64,000 bases of DNA from Neodontobutis hainanensis (lineage: Eukaryota; Chordata; Actinopteri; Gobiiformes; Odontobutidae): positions 5,140,001 through 5,204,000 of the forward strand of contig JALDNG010000004.1 of the NCBI GenBank assembly GCA_024349245.1. Reading direction: 5' to 3'. The translations under genes and the position numbers were made by a program. The notes below the pieces were generated by a model that ran no database searches, was not told the DNA's origin, and saw only the letters and a program-made list of their open reading frames with translations. Below are positions 38,366 to 51,800 of the stretch, piece after piece (within the stretch, counting starts at the first letter, position 1; every line of letters begins with the position of its first letter).

Positions 38366-38520
38366 GTTTTCTGCCTCGCAGCAAGAAAGTGTGTTTGATC
38401 CCAGGATCGAATGCCAACGGCCTTGTGTAGTCTCCACATCCTCTCTGTGTTACTGTTGGTCCTGTCCAGGTACTCCAGCTTCCTCCCACGGTCCAAAGCC
38501 TTGTATGTACAAATATAAGC
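38366..38520 (+). repeat. SINE fragment, same family as the 27.5-kb copy, opposite orientation
   Basis: The segment runs 'tctgcctcgcagcaagaaag', 'gtttgatcccaggatcgaat', 'ccaggtactccagcttcctc' and 'ccacggtccaaagccttgta', the head-to-body order of the family on the plus strand. The first part of the tRNA-like head and the whole 3' part are missing. Confidence 0.75.
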
Positions 38521-38593
38521 CACCCAATACCCCTAAAGGGATAAGTGGTAGAAAACTAATAAATAAATGTTTCTATTGTGATGGATAGTTATT

Positions 38594-38761
38594 ATTTACA
38601 TTTATTCATTTAGCAGACGATTTTATCCAAAGCGACTTACATTACGCTTCAATTCACCAGTGTCACAGCTGGAACACCACTGGAGACAAGGTGGGTTAAG
38701 TGTCTTGCCCAAGGACACAACAACAGTATAAACTTTGGGAGAGCAGTAATCAAACCGACAC
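38594..38761 (-). repeat. tRNA-derived SINE, same family as the copy at 60.0 kb
   Basis: It begins with the tail complement 'tttagcagacgattttatcc', continues with 'aggtgggttaagtgtcttgc' and 'ccaaggacacaacaac', and ends at a reversed B-box-like 'aatcaaaccgac'. The parts are in the reverse order of the element at 60,036-60,240. The A-box end of the head is lost. Confidence 0.8.
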
Positions 38762-41631
38762 AATTCTCAACCTTAAGCATGTTTCATGGCGTCCTACATA
38801 TTTCCTTGTTATAGATTGCCTAATTTGGCATATTCATTTATTCTGCTTTGGTTTAATGACAAACACAAAAGGTTACAAGCTGTTTTGAGACTGCTTTGGA
38901 CTGAACCAAACCTGAGCTTCAGTGAATGGATTAGTACTTCTTTGTTCTATACGACTGTGGTTTGAAGCTCAAACATGGTCTGAAACTTTTGTGGTTTTAA
39001 TCTGTTTATTTCACCTTACATGCCAGAATAATGAATGGGAGGATTGGGTGGAAAAGGTTTATTGTGTTGTAGCAACTTAATTAAAACAGAAATTTCAGAG
39101 TAACTTACACCATCCAGGAAATCCTAGTCTTTCTGCAAATATATGCATACATAATTAGTTTTCCAGCTATGTAGTTGTGTAAGCCGTGGAGATGAAACAT
39201 AGATTTGATGAACAGAAAAGTATTCAGTGTTGCGTAATATCATCTCAGTCCAAAACTAATTATACAGACAATGGCTGAATAAATTAAGGAGCATAAAAAT
39301 AGGAAGAAAGCAAGAAATAAGAGGTATCTGAGTGAATCCTCGAGATCCATTGTGGAAGAAAATGATTATGGCTCATGAAAATCCGTGGACTTGAGATGAT
39401 GTCAAGGCTTTTAGTGAAGCATCAGAAAGAACAAGGAGCGTAAAGCTCTCCGAGTGTAATGCCAAATGAACAATGTTCCTGAGCCATGACTGTTAGCGTT
39501 GCAGCTGCCCAGTGCAAGGCTGCTCTTCCAAAGCATCACATCATGGCCACATCAGCCCTGTTTGGTAATCATGTCTTACACAGGCTTAACAGTTGTTGAA
39601 GATTTATTTATTGACTTTACTAATACTTTTAATAAGTACACAGTACGAGAGTGCATTAGTTTGAAGAACAACATTTACAACACTCATCTCATGAGTTAAA
39701 ACAGGCTGTAGCCCAAACAATAAATTAGTTGTGCCGTTTAATTTGCTACCTTGTACTTACAAAGCTAATGGGATGTGACATGCACACACCACATCTCCTC
39801 TACTATATTATTATTATCAGTCCCCAACAGCCAACTCTGTCATTGTTTAATGAGTCAAGTACGTTTGAAGACCAGCAACTTGAAAAGTGTGACATATTGT
39901 TTGGCTTAGATGGCCTCAGTGAAATGAATCTTTGTTGAAGCAGGCCAACACTTGCTGAGTGACAGCAGAATGGAGCAATCAGCCTCTCTGATGGATGTGC
40001 TCATCGTGCTCGTAGCTCATACAGAATCTATAGCTGTATGATTCATGGGAGCATCTCAGATGAGTTGCTTTCTGCTGTGACTGCTGGCAATATCTGTCGT
40101 GGTGATGGTGCAGGGAGTTGTACGAAACAAAGAAATTGGCATAAGATGGAGGAAGGATCCACCAGCCAGGGCAATTGTTGTTTAAGTTTATTATAGACAA
40201 GGAACAATACAAAATACAAACCAATCCATCAAACAATAAGCTAGCACAAATGTGCACAGAGTGTTGATGCATTAGATGTTTGTACGCTTTGTACTCACAT
40301 CATAAAAGCTTCTTTGCTAACTGTACAGGCCAGAACAGAAATTTGTTTGTCAGATTACTCCCATAAAAGTCTAAACTTAACAGAGACAAACTGGAAAAAA
40401 GTAATAAATAGTAAGTAAAAGTCCACAGATGTGTTATTCTACACTATACAGACTTAAAGCTGGGCACGTATTCTTGCCCATCCCAGTGAGGTTTAATTTG
40501 AAATAAACTTTTTTTCTAAGACATATTTTAAAAACACAATATTGAAATAATTTCACATTGCACTGCACAATCAATTTACAGCAATTTACAATAGATTGCT
40601 GTTCAATCTGGAACAGGTCCTTTTCATTGAAAACCTCACTGTACTTTTAGTGCTCTTCAATTTAAAGTACACTCACCTACATTAAAGTCATTTCTTCCTT
40701 TAAAAGCAAAGTGAGCTATATACATAAATTGTGCCGAGACTTTCTAAAGTATAGCACTTTGTAGCTGTGTATTTACAGTTTCAGTCATTGCTCTGTAGAT
40801 TTATCCAGGCTGATAAATCACAGATAGGGCTGTAGTCTGCAGTGTCAGCCAATATCAGTGAATTACAGCCATAACACACATCTGACCCTTTGACTAAACA
40901 CCTCACTGTCCTTAGACCACGGCTACACATTTCAAAACCCATTAAATAGCGGCCACTGACCTTCACAGCCTTCACAACAGAGTTCACCAGGGTCGTGGTC
41001 GCCCACATGACCAAAGTAACATGCAGCTTTGACGTGCATTTGACTTTTAAGATTGAAGTCCCTGCAGAGAACATGTCAGTTCATTTTAAGTTGACATGTT
41101 AAGTTAGAGTGCCATTTGTGTGATATCTGGCCCTTTCTGCGGTGGGACCTTTTTAAAAGGTCATGTATTTCCTTAGCCTTGCTGTTTCCCTAGTGGCCAG
41201 ATTAAAATGTCACGGTGTTGTACCTTTTAATTCATTTGAATTACACGGCTTCTTGTGTGGAAGTTCATGTATCAGGAAGCATTCATTGTAATCTATGTAG
41301 CATGAAGAGGGCAGAAGGACGCTCACCGGTCAAATATCAATTTTTTCCAAATCAAAAGGACAATATGTATTGGACAATGCTTTGATATAATGCACTGACC
41401 TTTTCCAGATCACTCATGCAATTTTTAAGTAATAATTCAGTTGTAGCAAAGGTTCATCTGCAGTATTTCAAATTACAATGCTCGTTTTTTTTTTTTTTTA
41501 CAAATTTAGTTTGATGTAGTTACCTGATTGCTTAAGGTAAATGCTTTCAAATATGTCCAACAGTAAACAATTTGAATAAATTAAAAAGGACAGTGTGAAT
41601 TGAATCCAACATCTTGATAGAACTGAATCCA
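38762..41631. other. Region downstream of trhr, including its likely 3' untranslated region
   Basis: No separate gene was found. The 3' untranslated region of trhr must begin at 41,631 and run leftwards. The first canonical minus-strand AATAAA I found is at 40,187-40,192, which would make it about 1.4 kb long. An open frame at 40,781-41,074 on the same strand has no family features and would lie inside that region. Confidence 0.4.
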
Positions 41632-44600
41632 TCAGGCTTTCACGTGGCTTCCTGGCAAAGCAGGTTTAGCATACGTCATTTTCTTAGAGGCTATATAATG
41701 ATCAGTTGGCATGTTAAGTTCATCCAACTCTGTCGTAAAGTGGTCCGGGCTCTCCCCATTGGAAGTCTCTTTGATGACACTGTAGGTGAGCGCCACACTG
41801 TAGGAAGCAGGCTTCTCCATGCGCTGGGGGCCGCAGTGACAAAGCTTCTGGAAAGCAGCACGGAACTTCTGGGACATGGCGTTGTAGATGACTGGGTTAA
41901 TTGCGCTGTTTAAGTAAATGCAGAGGCGACAGAAGAGGACAAACCAGGTGTCCAGGTAGGCGTGGTCCAGGAAGGAGTTGACCACTACTAGGGTCCGGTA
42001 GGGCATCCAAAGCAAGGCAAAGAGGACCACGACCACAGCCAGCATCTTTGTTACCTATGAAAATAAATGGGGCATGTAAATGGGATAATCTCTTTGCAGC
42101 TTTATATTTGTGTATATGATAACATTTTCAGATCAAATAAGATGACATAGAGGCTGTAGGTCATTTTGCGACTGGGCTATGGTTGCATAGGTTGTTTTGA
42201 GAGAAAAAAAGTAGTATTTGTAGTAATATATTTTTGCTACTAGGTGTTAATGGGTGGTTAAATCCCACCAATAATGAACTTCAGTGTGTCAGGGCACTTA
42301 TCGGTCCTGTATCTAATCTATTTTAAGCACCACATAGCAGAAGATCACTGTACAAGTGCATTGTCAAATGTCCACGCCACACAGTCAGTATTTTATTATC
42401 ACCCATCTTACACAAACCCTTGTGATGCACAGTCCTATCTCTCAGCAGACAAGTGTGAAAACAATCTGACAGTGTGAAGCACCGCAAAGATCATGGTGAT
42501 CTCTCTAGTTCTGTAAATTCACAAAGCCTAACAAGCCACTGCTTTTGCATAAATATTAATGGCCTGACTAGTGACGGAGGCAGTCTGATGTGGTTCTGCA
42601 CATGTTCAGAGCAGGGCTTAAAACTCTGTTCATTTAAGCCAAATTATAAAGGCTGTATGTTGCAGAGGAAGAATAATATGCTTTTATCTATAAAGCTTTA
42701 TCAGAATGTCAGTGCAATCAGTAATCAACAGGGAAGTAATTAGAGTTGACTCTTCACAGCGGGATGCATCTGAGATCTACTAAAACCAGGTCACAGAAAC
42801 AGAGGTTGGGGTTTTCTGATGTTGAATGTATATGATAGAAGAGCCAAATGCATATTTAGCACACACATTTCAGCATTAACAAAGTCTTGTAACATTAATT
42901 CTTCATTCATGAGTTTGATAACATTGTGTGTTTGACTTCATCTTTTGTCATTTGGGTGAATGTTAAATTGAGTCTGTACTGTACTGGGTAGGTCTTCTAG
43001 GTGCCTCGGTTAATGTACGAGTGTGGTTTCAAACGTGGCACTGGAGTATGTATGTATGTATGTGGCACTAAAAGTAATGTTGGTCTATCTGAGAAATTAG
43101 ATGCAGGATTTGTAGCTAATGTAAAATTATTCCTCATGCAGTAATAAAAAAAAAAAGTTTAGTATTGTGCTTTAATATTTATTTATTTATTTAATGACAA
43201 GGCAATTGTTGTGTTAGTTATTGTCTTCATGGCTGATGCACACAATAGAAACTCACTGAAGAATCCACTGATCAGTATCAAGTGGTAATGACATTTTTTA
43301 GTTTGACTACATCTTTGTGGCTTGTGCTGATTGATGACTGACTGACTGAATGGCTGCTTTGTCTGTTTTGTGTTTCACTCTTTCTCTGCTGTAACATGTC
43401 AGTAAACTGTCAATTTTCCTGACTCAAAATGTGCTCTTGTCTTTAGTTTTCCACATATAAACACAGACACTCTTTAATCCAACACTAATAGCCATAAACA
43501 TAAATGAATGGTGTTTAATCCATTAAATTTGACGTAAACCTGTTTCCTTTTATGAGTGGCTATCCCATTCATGAAAAGATGTGACAATACATCAAGGGTT
43601 AATGTATAATGTCTTAGTTTAAATGTAAAAAGATACTGTATTTACACAGGTCGCCATAAAAAGCAGGGTCTTGCCAATGCAGTGAAACTTGTTAAAACAT
43701 ATCATGATTAATACATGTTGCTGAGAGGTTTTCATTGAACAAGATGAATCAGATTGTTAGATGCACTATGTCAGACTGGTTCTGTTAACAAAATTACCAA
43801 GTGCTAATCCAGAGATGAAATTACTGTGTAATTAAATCCTGAATCTATTCCAATGTTGTACCATCTCGTTCTGGCACTGAGGTGAGCCTAATTGGATTGG
43901 TTAGGGCCCCTGCTGGAGAACCAAATACCTAATCTAACATCTACATTAGTTTTTGACCTTTAGCTAATTCATTGTGCTTGTAGATTGTATGGATAGTGAC
44001 CACTACTGCTAAAAACAGCTATGTTTTGAGTGTGCATGGATTGTTAAAATTTAAACAAAGGTTACAGTGATAGAAACTAAGCTAAAAGCATTTTGGAGGT
44101 TGGGGTTAACTAGTGACACCATGCAGTGGACCAAAGAGGTCATTCTTCGAAGGCCTGGTCTGATAAACACACATGCAGCAGCTCTTTTGTCTACCTGTGA
44201 GTTTGGAACTGTTCACCTGTGTTTAGTTAAGCATTAATGTTAATTCTGTCACACCAGTGCAGTTTTTGTAGGTGAGGTGTGGTTTAATCTGGTTAAATAC
44301 AAACTGGACTTAGTCTTGTAAACATTGTAAAGCCCATATCCAATAACTAAAGGAAGCTGGTGGACAAACAACACTTCAGCTTAGGATTAACCCAACATGA
44401 GCAAATGTGGTAGAAGACATTTAAGCTCTATGGCTACGTTAAACATCATGTTGCATTTAAAAGTTTAAAGAGTAGCTGGGTTGGTTGTTTTTCAGAGATA
44501 TTGTGGTAACTGGTAAACGGTGTGCATTAATATAGCACTTTTATGTAGACTTCTCGGGCACCCAAAGCACTTTATAATCATGCTTCCATTAACCCCATTC

Positions 44601-45895
44601 ACACACATGGGGCAGACATTAACAAGGCACTCACAGCCTTCTCCGACCACCACCACACTCACCTCCACAGCCACTCACATTCATACATCCAATCAATACA
44701 TTTGGTCTGATCGGTCCAAATATCATTATGGATCAAGTGTAACCCACAGAGAAGTAGCATTTGAGTTTTACATAAGGTGCAACTTTCCTGAAACCATACT
44801 TTGTTGTAATCTAATGACATGCCTTTGGGGTTTGAGGCTATAATATATTACAATGATAAAATGGATAAAAGCCAAAAACAGATTTAGACTTTTTAGCCAG
44901 TGATGGGGCCAATGGCTGCGACCTAAAGCTAATGCACCTAAAATGTAAAAATACATTGTACTTTGTGTTGCAGATATAAATAAAAAAAAATGTTTATGGT
45001 CAAACATAATTAAACATACAGGGAGCAGAGTGTGCTGTCATCGTGATTTGACAGAACTACAGTGATGTATGAATGAGTGCCCCACCTGTCTGCGTGAGGC
45101 AGCTGTACTGCTGCTGGATGAGTTGGTGCTGAACATTCGTCCTCCTTGGCTCGTTGTTTCCTTCCTCCACTTTTGCGTGTTGCCTTTGATAAGTGAGGGC
45201 AGTGGGTTGAGGTACAAAATCCTGGCGATGAGTCCATACAGGACCGTGGCCAGCATCAGAGGCAGCACGTAAAACACAGCAAAATCCGTGAAGTAAATGG
45301 GCAGGTAGTAAATCCTGGACACTTTGTAAGCGCAGCTCAACAACACCACGTTGTCATACACTAACTCTGTGGTATCTGACAAGAAGAGCCACATTACGCA
45401 GTAAACAGACGTGAGCGCCCAAACTACCATTATAATCTTTTTGGCTCTGGATAAAGTGCACAAGAATTGGGCTTTTATGGGGTGACATATGGCAATGTAG
45501 CGCTCTACGGTAAAGGCAGTGATAGAGCAAGATGACACGTTTATCCCCAAATACTGGAAATACGTGATGCCCAAACAGCCTATATAACCGTACACCCAAT
45601 GTCCGCACAGCGCGTCCGTGATGTTGGGCAGCCCAGCAGCGATCAACACCATCAGGTCAGCAGCGGCCAGGCTCACCAGGTAACAGTTGGTGGGAGTCCG
45701 CATGTGTTTGGTGGTCAAGACTACCAGTATGACCATGATATTCCCCACTATCCCTACCCCGCAAATGAGGGACACTAAAAACACGCTGGCCACTTTATAT
45801 TCAACTGTATAATCAGTCCAAACACCAAGAGTCTGGTTGCTCTGCACTGATGTGTCATTCTCCACAGTTACGTTAGACATAGTGAGGTTCTCCAT
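41632..45895 (-). CDS. trhr: Thyrotropin-releasing hormone receptor (class A GPCR)
   Basis: A seven-helix Gq-coupled receptor for the tripeptide TRH at the cell surface, chiefly in pituitary and brain. Two coding exons, 45895-45086 and 42054-41632, join in phase 0 at GT-AG sites after ...AASRRQ to give VTKMLAVVV. This is the intron position I recall for mammalian TRHR. The product is 410 residues (human 398). Visible features are N-glycosylation sites at N3, N8, N13 and N20, GN at 51-52, LAAAD at 76-80, the C107/C188 disulfide pair, ERY at 131-133, WMPY at 286-289, NPVIY at 323-327 and a Cys pair at 342/344 for palmitoylation. The TRH-contact residues of the mammalian receptor (Y106, N110, Y282, R306) correspond to Y115, N119, Y289 and R313, all kept. 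There is no lesion. The last 25 residues diverge from mammals. Teleosts have several trhr paralogues; which one this is was not decided. Confidence 0.97.
42055..45085 (-). other. trhr intron (3,031 bases)
   Basis: The donor gtgggg follows codon 270 and the acceptor reads tcatag. The body is AT-rich, with a repeat fragment near 44.5-44.7 kb and a short TATG run near 43,050. No nested gene is supported. The open frames at 42,274-42,743 have no family features. Confidence 0.85.
44518..44700 (+). repeat. Teleost dispersed repeat of the 'tatagcacttttat...caaagcactttat' type
   Basis: The blocks 'ttaatatagcacttttatgt', 'cacccaaagcactttataat' and 'ccccattcacacacatgg' match, from memory, a short repeat frequent in fish introns. 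The class is not known to me. It lies within the trhr intron, antisense to the gene. Confidence 0.55.
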
Positions 45896-48800
45896 TTTAG
45901 ACTAACAACAAAACTACATCAAACATTTAAAAACAACAAGCCAATCAAAACATCCCCCAAAAACTTAATTTCACCCAGTCGTAATCCAGTCTGAACGCAT
46001 TTTCCCTTCTGTACAATCCGATTTCCGATGCACAAAAATCCATCAAGGCGCTTTTCTTTCAGTTATGATGTAACTGTGTCTCTCGGATGTTGGTTGAAGT
46101 TTGCAGCAGGATGACAGAGAGGAAGAGACGGGGAGGTGTGCAGCTCAACGCGTTGCTCCAGGCTCAATGCTCACTGATTCTCACAGATTCCTCACTGCTC
46201 TGCCTCATTCTCTACACGCGCACTGGTGGCGCACGCACACGCGCAAACTTTATATTTTTTATTTAAGGATACGCCACAGTGTCGGTGGGATAAGTCTTTG
46301 AATCTAAGCAATGGATGTCACTGGTAGGCTACTAAATACACTTTAAAGACTGAAAAAAACAACATTAAGTAGTTACTGTTGTATTTGGCGCCATGGTAAT
46401 AGTAACTTAAAAAATCTGACAGCTGCCATATGGAGAAACCGTAGTGCATTATGGGTGCAAATGTTTAAAAAAAAAGTGCAGAAAGAGTCCTTTTTAAAAT
46501 GTTAAGGCCTATTTTATAAGAGACATTATAAACTACTAAGTTAGATGCACATATGTGTAATAATGGTAAAAGTATATTCTAAAAAAGAAAAAGAAAAAAA
46601 TTGTTTTAAAAAATATATAAAAATAAAATTCTTTTAAATGTTTCTTTTTTTCACAGAGCTTTGATTCTTGTCAAGATCTGCACTGATCATGAAACATAAG
46701 AAGAGTTTATTTGTAAAGCAGACACTTCCATTTTTATAAATTGTCAAATTGAAATATTTATTTTTATTATTTGCTAAAGGTGACATCAGTCAATCCAAAC
46801 TTGAGTGGCTTTGTTCAATTAGGACTACTAAAATGGATTTGGGCTTTGAAAACAGCGCTATGCAAAGAATAAATTACAAGCCTCTGTTCACTGATTTCCA
46901 AAATGGCATTTATCTGTTTTTGCAAATGAACTCTTCTAGTGATATATTTTTGGTAAGATGTTTTTGGTATTGGTTACCAACTGTAGATTTATTTTTATTA
47001 TCTACATTTATATCAGAGCAATTTGCCATTTTGGTTGTCAGTTCGAACTATGAACCACCAAAGCAAAAAAATAACTTTTATATATATAGACATTTTTTTC
47101 AAATGGCACACACTTGACCTTCGTGAAGTGCTTTTGCAAAAGGGCAGGCTCTACTCAGTGCTGCTCACATGACAACCATATCTGTCAGGAAAGAAGTGAG
47201 GAACGCAATCTGCAGCAAAAACAGCAAACAAAATCTCTATAAATGTATTTTACTGGAAGTCTGTGAAGGTTCTCAGTCATCCAGGACATCTTGAAGAAAA
47301 GGTTTGAGTAAAAGAATCTGGACTAAGTTTTCAAGGTGAAAATACTTAGTCCAGATGCTTTTTCCTTTTCTTTATTATACTGGAATTAAATTTTGGTGTT
47401 CTCTGGACACTCGTTGAAGGAAAAAGGTGCAGGTCTAGGTTCAACTGAGACAATCACTGCAAACCTGCCTTGGCTTCTGTTGTACTCTTTGCTTTAACCA
47501 TAGACTGTATTTGAAAGTGCATGTTCATCAGTTTATATTCACAGGTGTGATTTATTTCCACTAAATTCAAGCAGCGCTTCAACTTTGCAGATAATATATT
47601 ATTGTATCCAGTTGTAGGCTGTTTTGTGTTACTATTACTGTGGCTGTATCTTTGTAAATATTTCCTCATTATTATTGTAAAAGTGTACAAGTTATCGACA
47701 TGTTCAACTTTTAATGTTTATGTAATATATGTTGTGTAGATTTGGACCCTGAAAAGAAATGGGGATCCTCAAATAAACAAGGCTGTAGAGGCACACTGCA
47801 GAACTATTAAAGACACAGGCCAATAAGACTAAATTTCACATATTAAATTAAAGTAAAATATAAAGTAAAAGTATATATCATTTAAACATTTAACTTTTGT
47901 TTAATCCAGCTCATTTTAATTCGCTGCAAATGAGCAAATAAGCACTAAAGTAGCATATTTTGTTTAACAGTTTTAACATCCATGACATTTCAGGTCATTG
48001 TGAAATTCCAAGTGTCTTTAAAATAAAAAAAACACCTCTTTAATCTACAGTTACTCATCATAAACACAACTCAAGTCATGACTTTTGTCTACATTTTTTT
48101 ATAATACATGATACAGTCTTGGGATGTGTCACAGGAGTATGTTTCCAGTAGGTTGTGTTTGCTTTTTTCTTCTATTGTTGGCTCATTTGTGTCTGCATTT
48201 GGACATTTCATCATTGTGACTCGCATGTGATCTGTGTTCATTGTTGCAGGGAAATTGTCTTTGTGCAGGAGAACCTTCAAATCTATCACAACTGCCCTGG
48301 GGAGCGCTTTGGCAATCCTCTTCACCTGGACCTCTCCTATAAGTACCTTTCAGCACTGACAGAGGCTTGCTTTGACTCATCGAGATGAAGACAGAAAAAG
48401 GTTTTCTTGCTGCAGAATGACCGACACATATAAAATGTCATTCCTTGAATGTTTAGGTGCAAGATTAACAATTACATTCACATTAGTTCAGATCAGTCTG
48501 ACTGCCGTAACTCTGGACACTCTTGCTTGTATTATAGTCTGTAACCCTGCCAGGAGGTAAAGGTAAGTATGACTTTGAGTTTTATGGGTATATTTAATAC
48601 TTTTAAGAATTTGGCTCATCCTGGCATATGCAGTGTAGGCATAGGATGGATGGAAACAGACTTGCACACAATTATTGGTTAACCAAGCAAATGACATAAT
48701 ATAACATACCCTGACAGAAGGTCCCAGGCTGCAGCACATATGTTCTCCCAGACACAGATACCAGTTATCATTGTCACCAATTTATCGATCCTGCTCTTGC

Positions 48801-51800
48801 CTATTACAGCGTATTACAGCAGGGTTAAATGATGTGCTCAGCTGCAGGGAGGCATGATGACGGCTCATCACTCTGCGAGAAGTACGAGGTAATATCATAC
48901 ATACCGGCTGAGAATTTTGTAATTGCTGTCAGTACAATACAGTCAACTGATGTGTCACAGAAGCAGTACAAAGTGAGTAATTTGATGTTGCTATTGATCC
49001 TGTCAGCATGAACTCTGCTGAATACATTCTGCTGTGATTAGTACTGGACAATATGAATAGCATTTTTTTTTGTACATACAGATTTGAAACATGGATGTGA
49101 ACACTAAAAATAAATGACACTCACAATCAATGAACCCACAAATGTTGTCAATGTGGAGAAATGTAAGCTTTACCACCGTTTGGTGATCTATGTTGGCCTA
49201 TATCGCCATCTTCTGGTCAGTGCAAGAAGTCAAATATTTATTAATAATGTAAGACAAAAGCTACTTGAAATGTTTGGACAAAGTCACATTCCATCAAAAG
49301 GCAAAGTGTGTCTGGTTTTATGGAGAGTGCGAATGGACCTCACAAGAGTGGCAGCATTAAAAGTCTGGAAAGTGAGCATGGCTTTTGTTAGGAACTGTAA
49401 ACCTTGAGTGAAGGCCACTTAAGAGTGGATTAAAGTAAAAGCTTGGTAGACATGAAAATAAAGGCATATTTATTTGAAATTTCTTACATTAATTTATCAT
49501 TCTGCTTTCAATGGAAATGGAAAACATGTAGCTGTCTCTGAATATTAATTGATTTATGTAAATAATGTAAATGTATTTTATTTTTAAATGTGAATCGAAT
49601 GCGTATGCAAGATTTATCTCTCCTGACACATCAGCACCTTTTGCACTAGTGGGAAATACACAGACATAACTAGTTTACAGCTTCAGCTACAGAATATACT
49701 CTTTTGGATAGTTACCTTTAATGTATGCTTTAATTTAAATATAACGTTTTTGCAACTAGATGAAACACAGTCGCTGTAAAATAAAATACACTGTGACTGG
49801 CATACGTTGCAACCCACATTTCGAAATTCACTGTATGATTATAACATTTATCTACTCTAGCTTTTGGAAGTTATTTTGTTCCTAATTGAAAATTCAAGGT
49901 AAGCACCCAGAATATTTGCTGCTGCCAGCAGACTACTTGGTGCTTGGCATACATCTCTGGCCCATACTCAAGATTTTCTCATTTAAGTAATGAGCAAGAC
50001 TCATCTAATTCAGACCCAAATGTCTCCCTCATCCAACTAAGGAGCACATTCCACTTTTTTCAAAATTAAAAAAAATTGCTAGTGTTGATTCTTTGTTTGA
50101 GTTGCAAAATCAACATCTAAAAACAAAAAAATATTTCCTGCATTATCATGAAGGCTCAATAGTATTTCGAGTACATGAGATAATAAGTCCTTAAGATGGA
50201 GTCTGAAAAGCTAAAAAACAAAAGCAGCTGTGGAGTGGGGGCATAACACCACGGTAATCACAATAAAGAGATGATAAAGAGAAGCAAGCTTGACAAATTG
50301 GTGGAATTAATTATCCAAGTCAAGACTCGCTTAATCACCACAAGGCTTTTGAAGAGAGGTCTTATCTTTGTCTAAAGCATAAATCACTACACATGCACAC
50401 ATCAATGGCAAAGAAAGCCAACATTATTCCTCCATTATCCTACAGTGTATGTGAGTCCAACCACATAGCTTCAATTAAAATTACTCTAAATGAACTTGAA
50501 GGACTAAGTGCTAAATATTTAATAACAATGTCTGCAACAGCCATCCTGAAAAAAAACGCTCTGCTTTTCTCTTAAATCTCCTGTCGTCCTGCTGTCTGCC
50601 CGCACTCTTCTTTCTGCAAGGCTTTTTATGAACAACTACAGGGCTTGCGTGCCAGACTTCACAAACAAACCCAAGGGACTGACTGCGTACACCTTTTCTA
50701 TTAATAATCCACGGGGCCCTGCTGCTGGGGCACACTACCCCACACTCAGACCTGCTCGATGTCTGCTGCTGGTGCATAAGAAATATCCGTCTGTGTTCAA
50801 ATTAATATTTTACAACACAGCAATTTTTCTGCCTCCATAACATATTTGTAATTGTAAATGTTCTATCGACATGTCATGTGTCATTTTTATGTGCAATGGT
50901 GCCACAATTGCCCCATAATAGCGTTACTCATGGGCTGAAACTTTGATTTTGTAATACCTGGATGCACTTAGAATGAATATGTAGTCTTAAATGGTATTGT
51001 ATTTTTGTTTCTTTTATAATTAGAGCTTTTCAAAGTTGAAGTGAACATCCCCATCTTGCTTCATAATTCTCCTTTTTTCGGCCTCCTCTAGATAACACCT
51101 CTCCATTACTGTCTCACCCAACACCAGCAAAAGCAGCAGCATTTTTCCTGATCTTTGTTCTATGTTGGGTACAGTTGCCAGTGGCAGCAGGCACACTGGG
51201 ATTGGATTTACAGCCTGTGGACTCCCCTTTGCCCACCTCCTCCCTCTCTTTAGAGCTTGGTGTCCTTGCCAGCAGGAAAAGTGGTGCACTGTTGCGGACA
51301 GATAGCATCATCTGATGGTTGGCTACTGACACACATTCGGGCTTGGACTTTCTTTTACCTCACCTTTGAGCACAGACATTTATCAGTCAATAACTTCAAA
51401 ATGGAGCTACTGTTTCCCATAGCCTTCATGTTCATTTTAAAAGTGGAGTAAATCTTCCACTGCCTTCATTGTCTCTCCCTGTCTGTCCTTGCTCATCTGT
51501 TAAATGGACTCTTGTTGGGAAATGAGCCAAAGCCATTCACTCAGCCTCTATAGAACTATGTGACTATATTTATCACAACTGCCTGGTTGTGCTAAATAAG
51601 GTGGAACTGTCCCTGAATGATTTTTTCTGATAAAGTATAGGACTAGAGTTGAATGGTTCTCTCAAATCCTCTATCATAGACCAAAAAAACATTATTTAAT
51701 CGTTTTAATTGCATCATTTACTCCACAAACACATTGGAAGAAAGTAAAAGTGGATAAGATTTGGTCAGTCCGGATCAGAGGACCTATTAGATCTCTAGAT

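Noticed and set aside
40781..41074. 97-codon frame on the trhr strand, just downstream of the stop codon
   Set aside because: It probably lies in the trhr 3' untranslated region and has no domain features.
48089..48388. Overlapping open frames on both strands, with a cag acceptor-like site at 48,249
   Set aside because: The plus-strand reading (IVFVQENLQIYHNCPGE) looks protein-like but matches nothing I know. The minus strand is equally open, so coding cannot be separated from chance or a conserved non-coding block.
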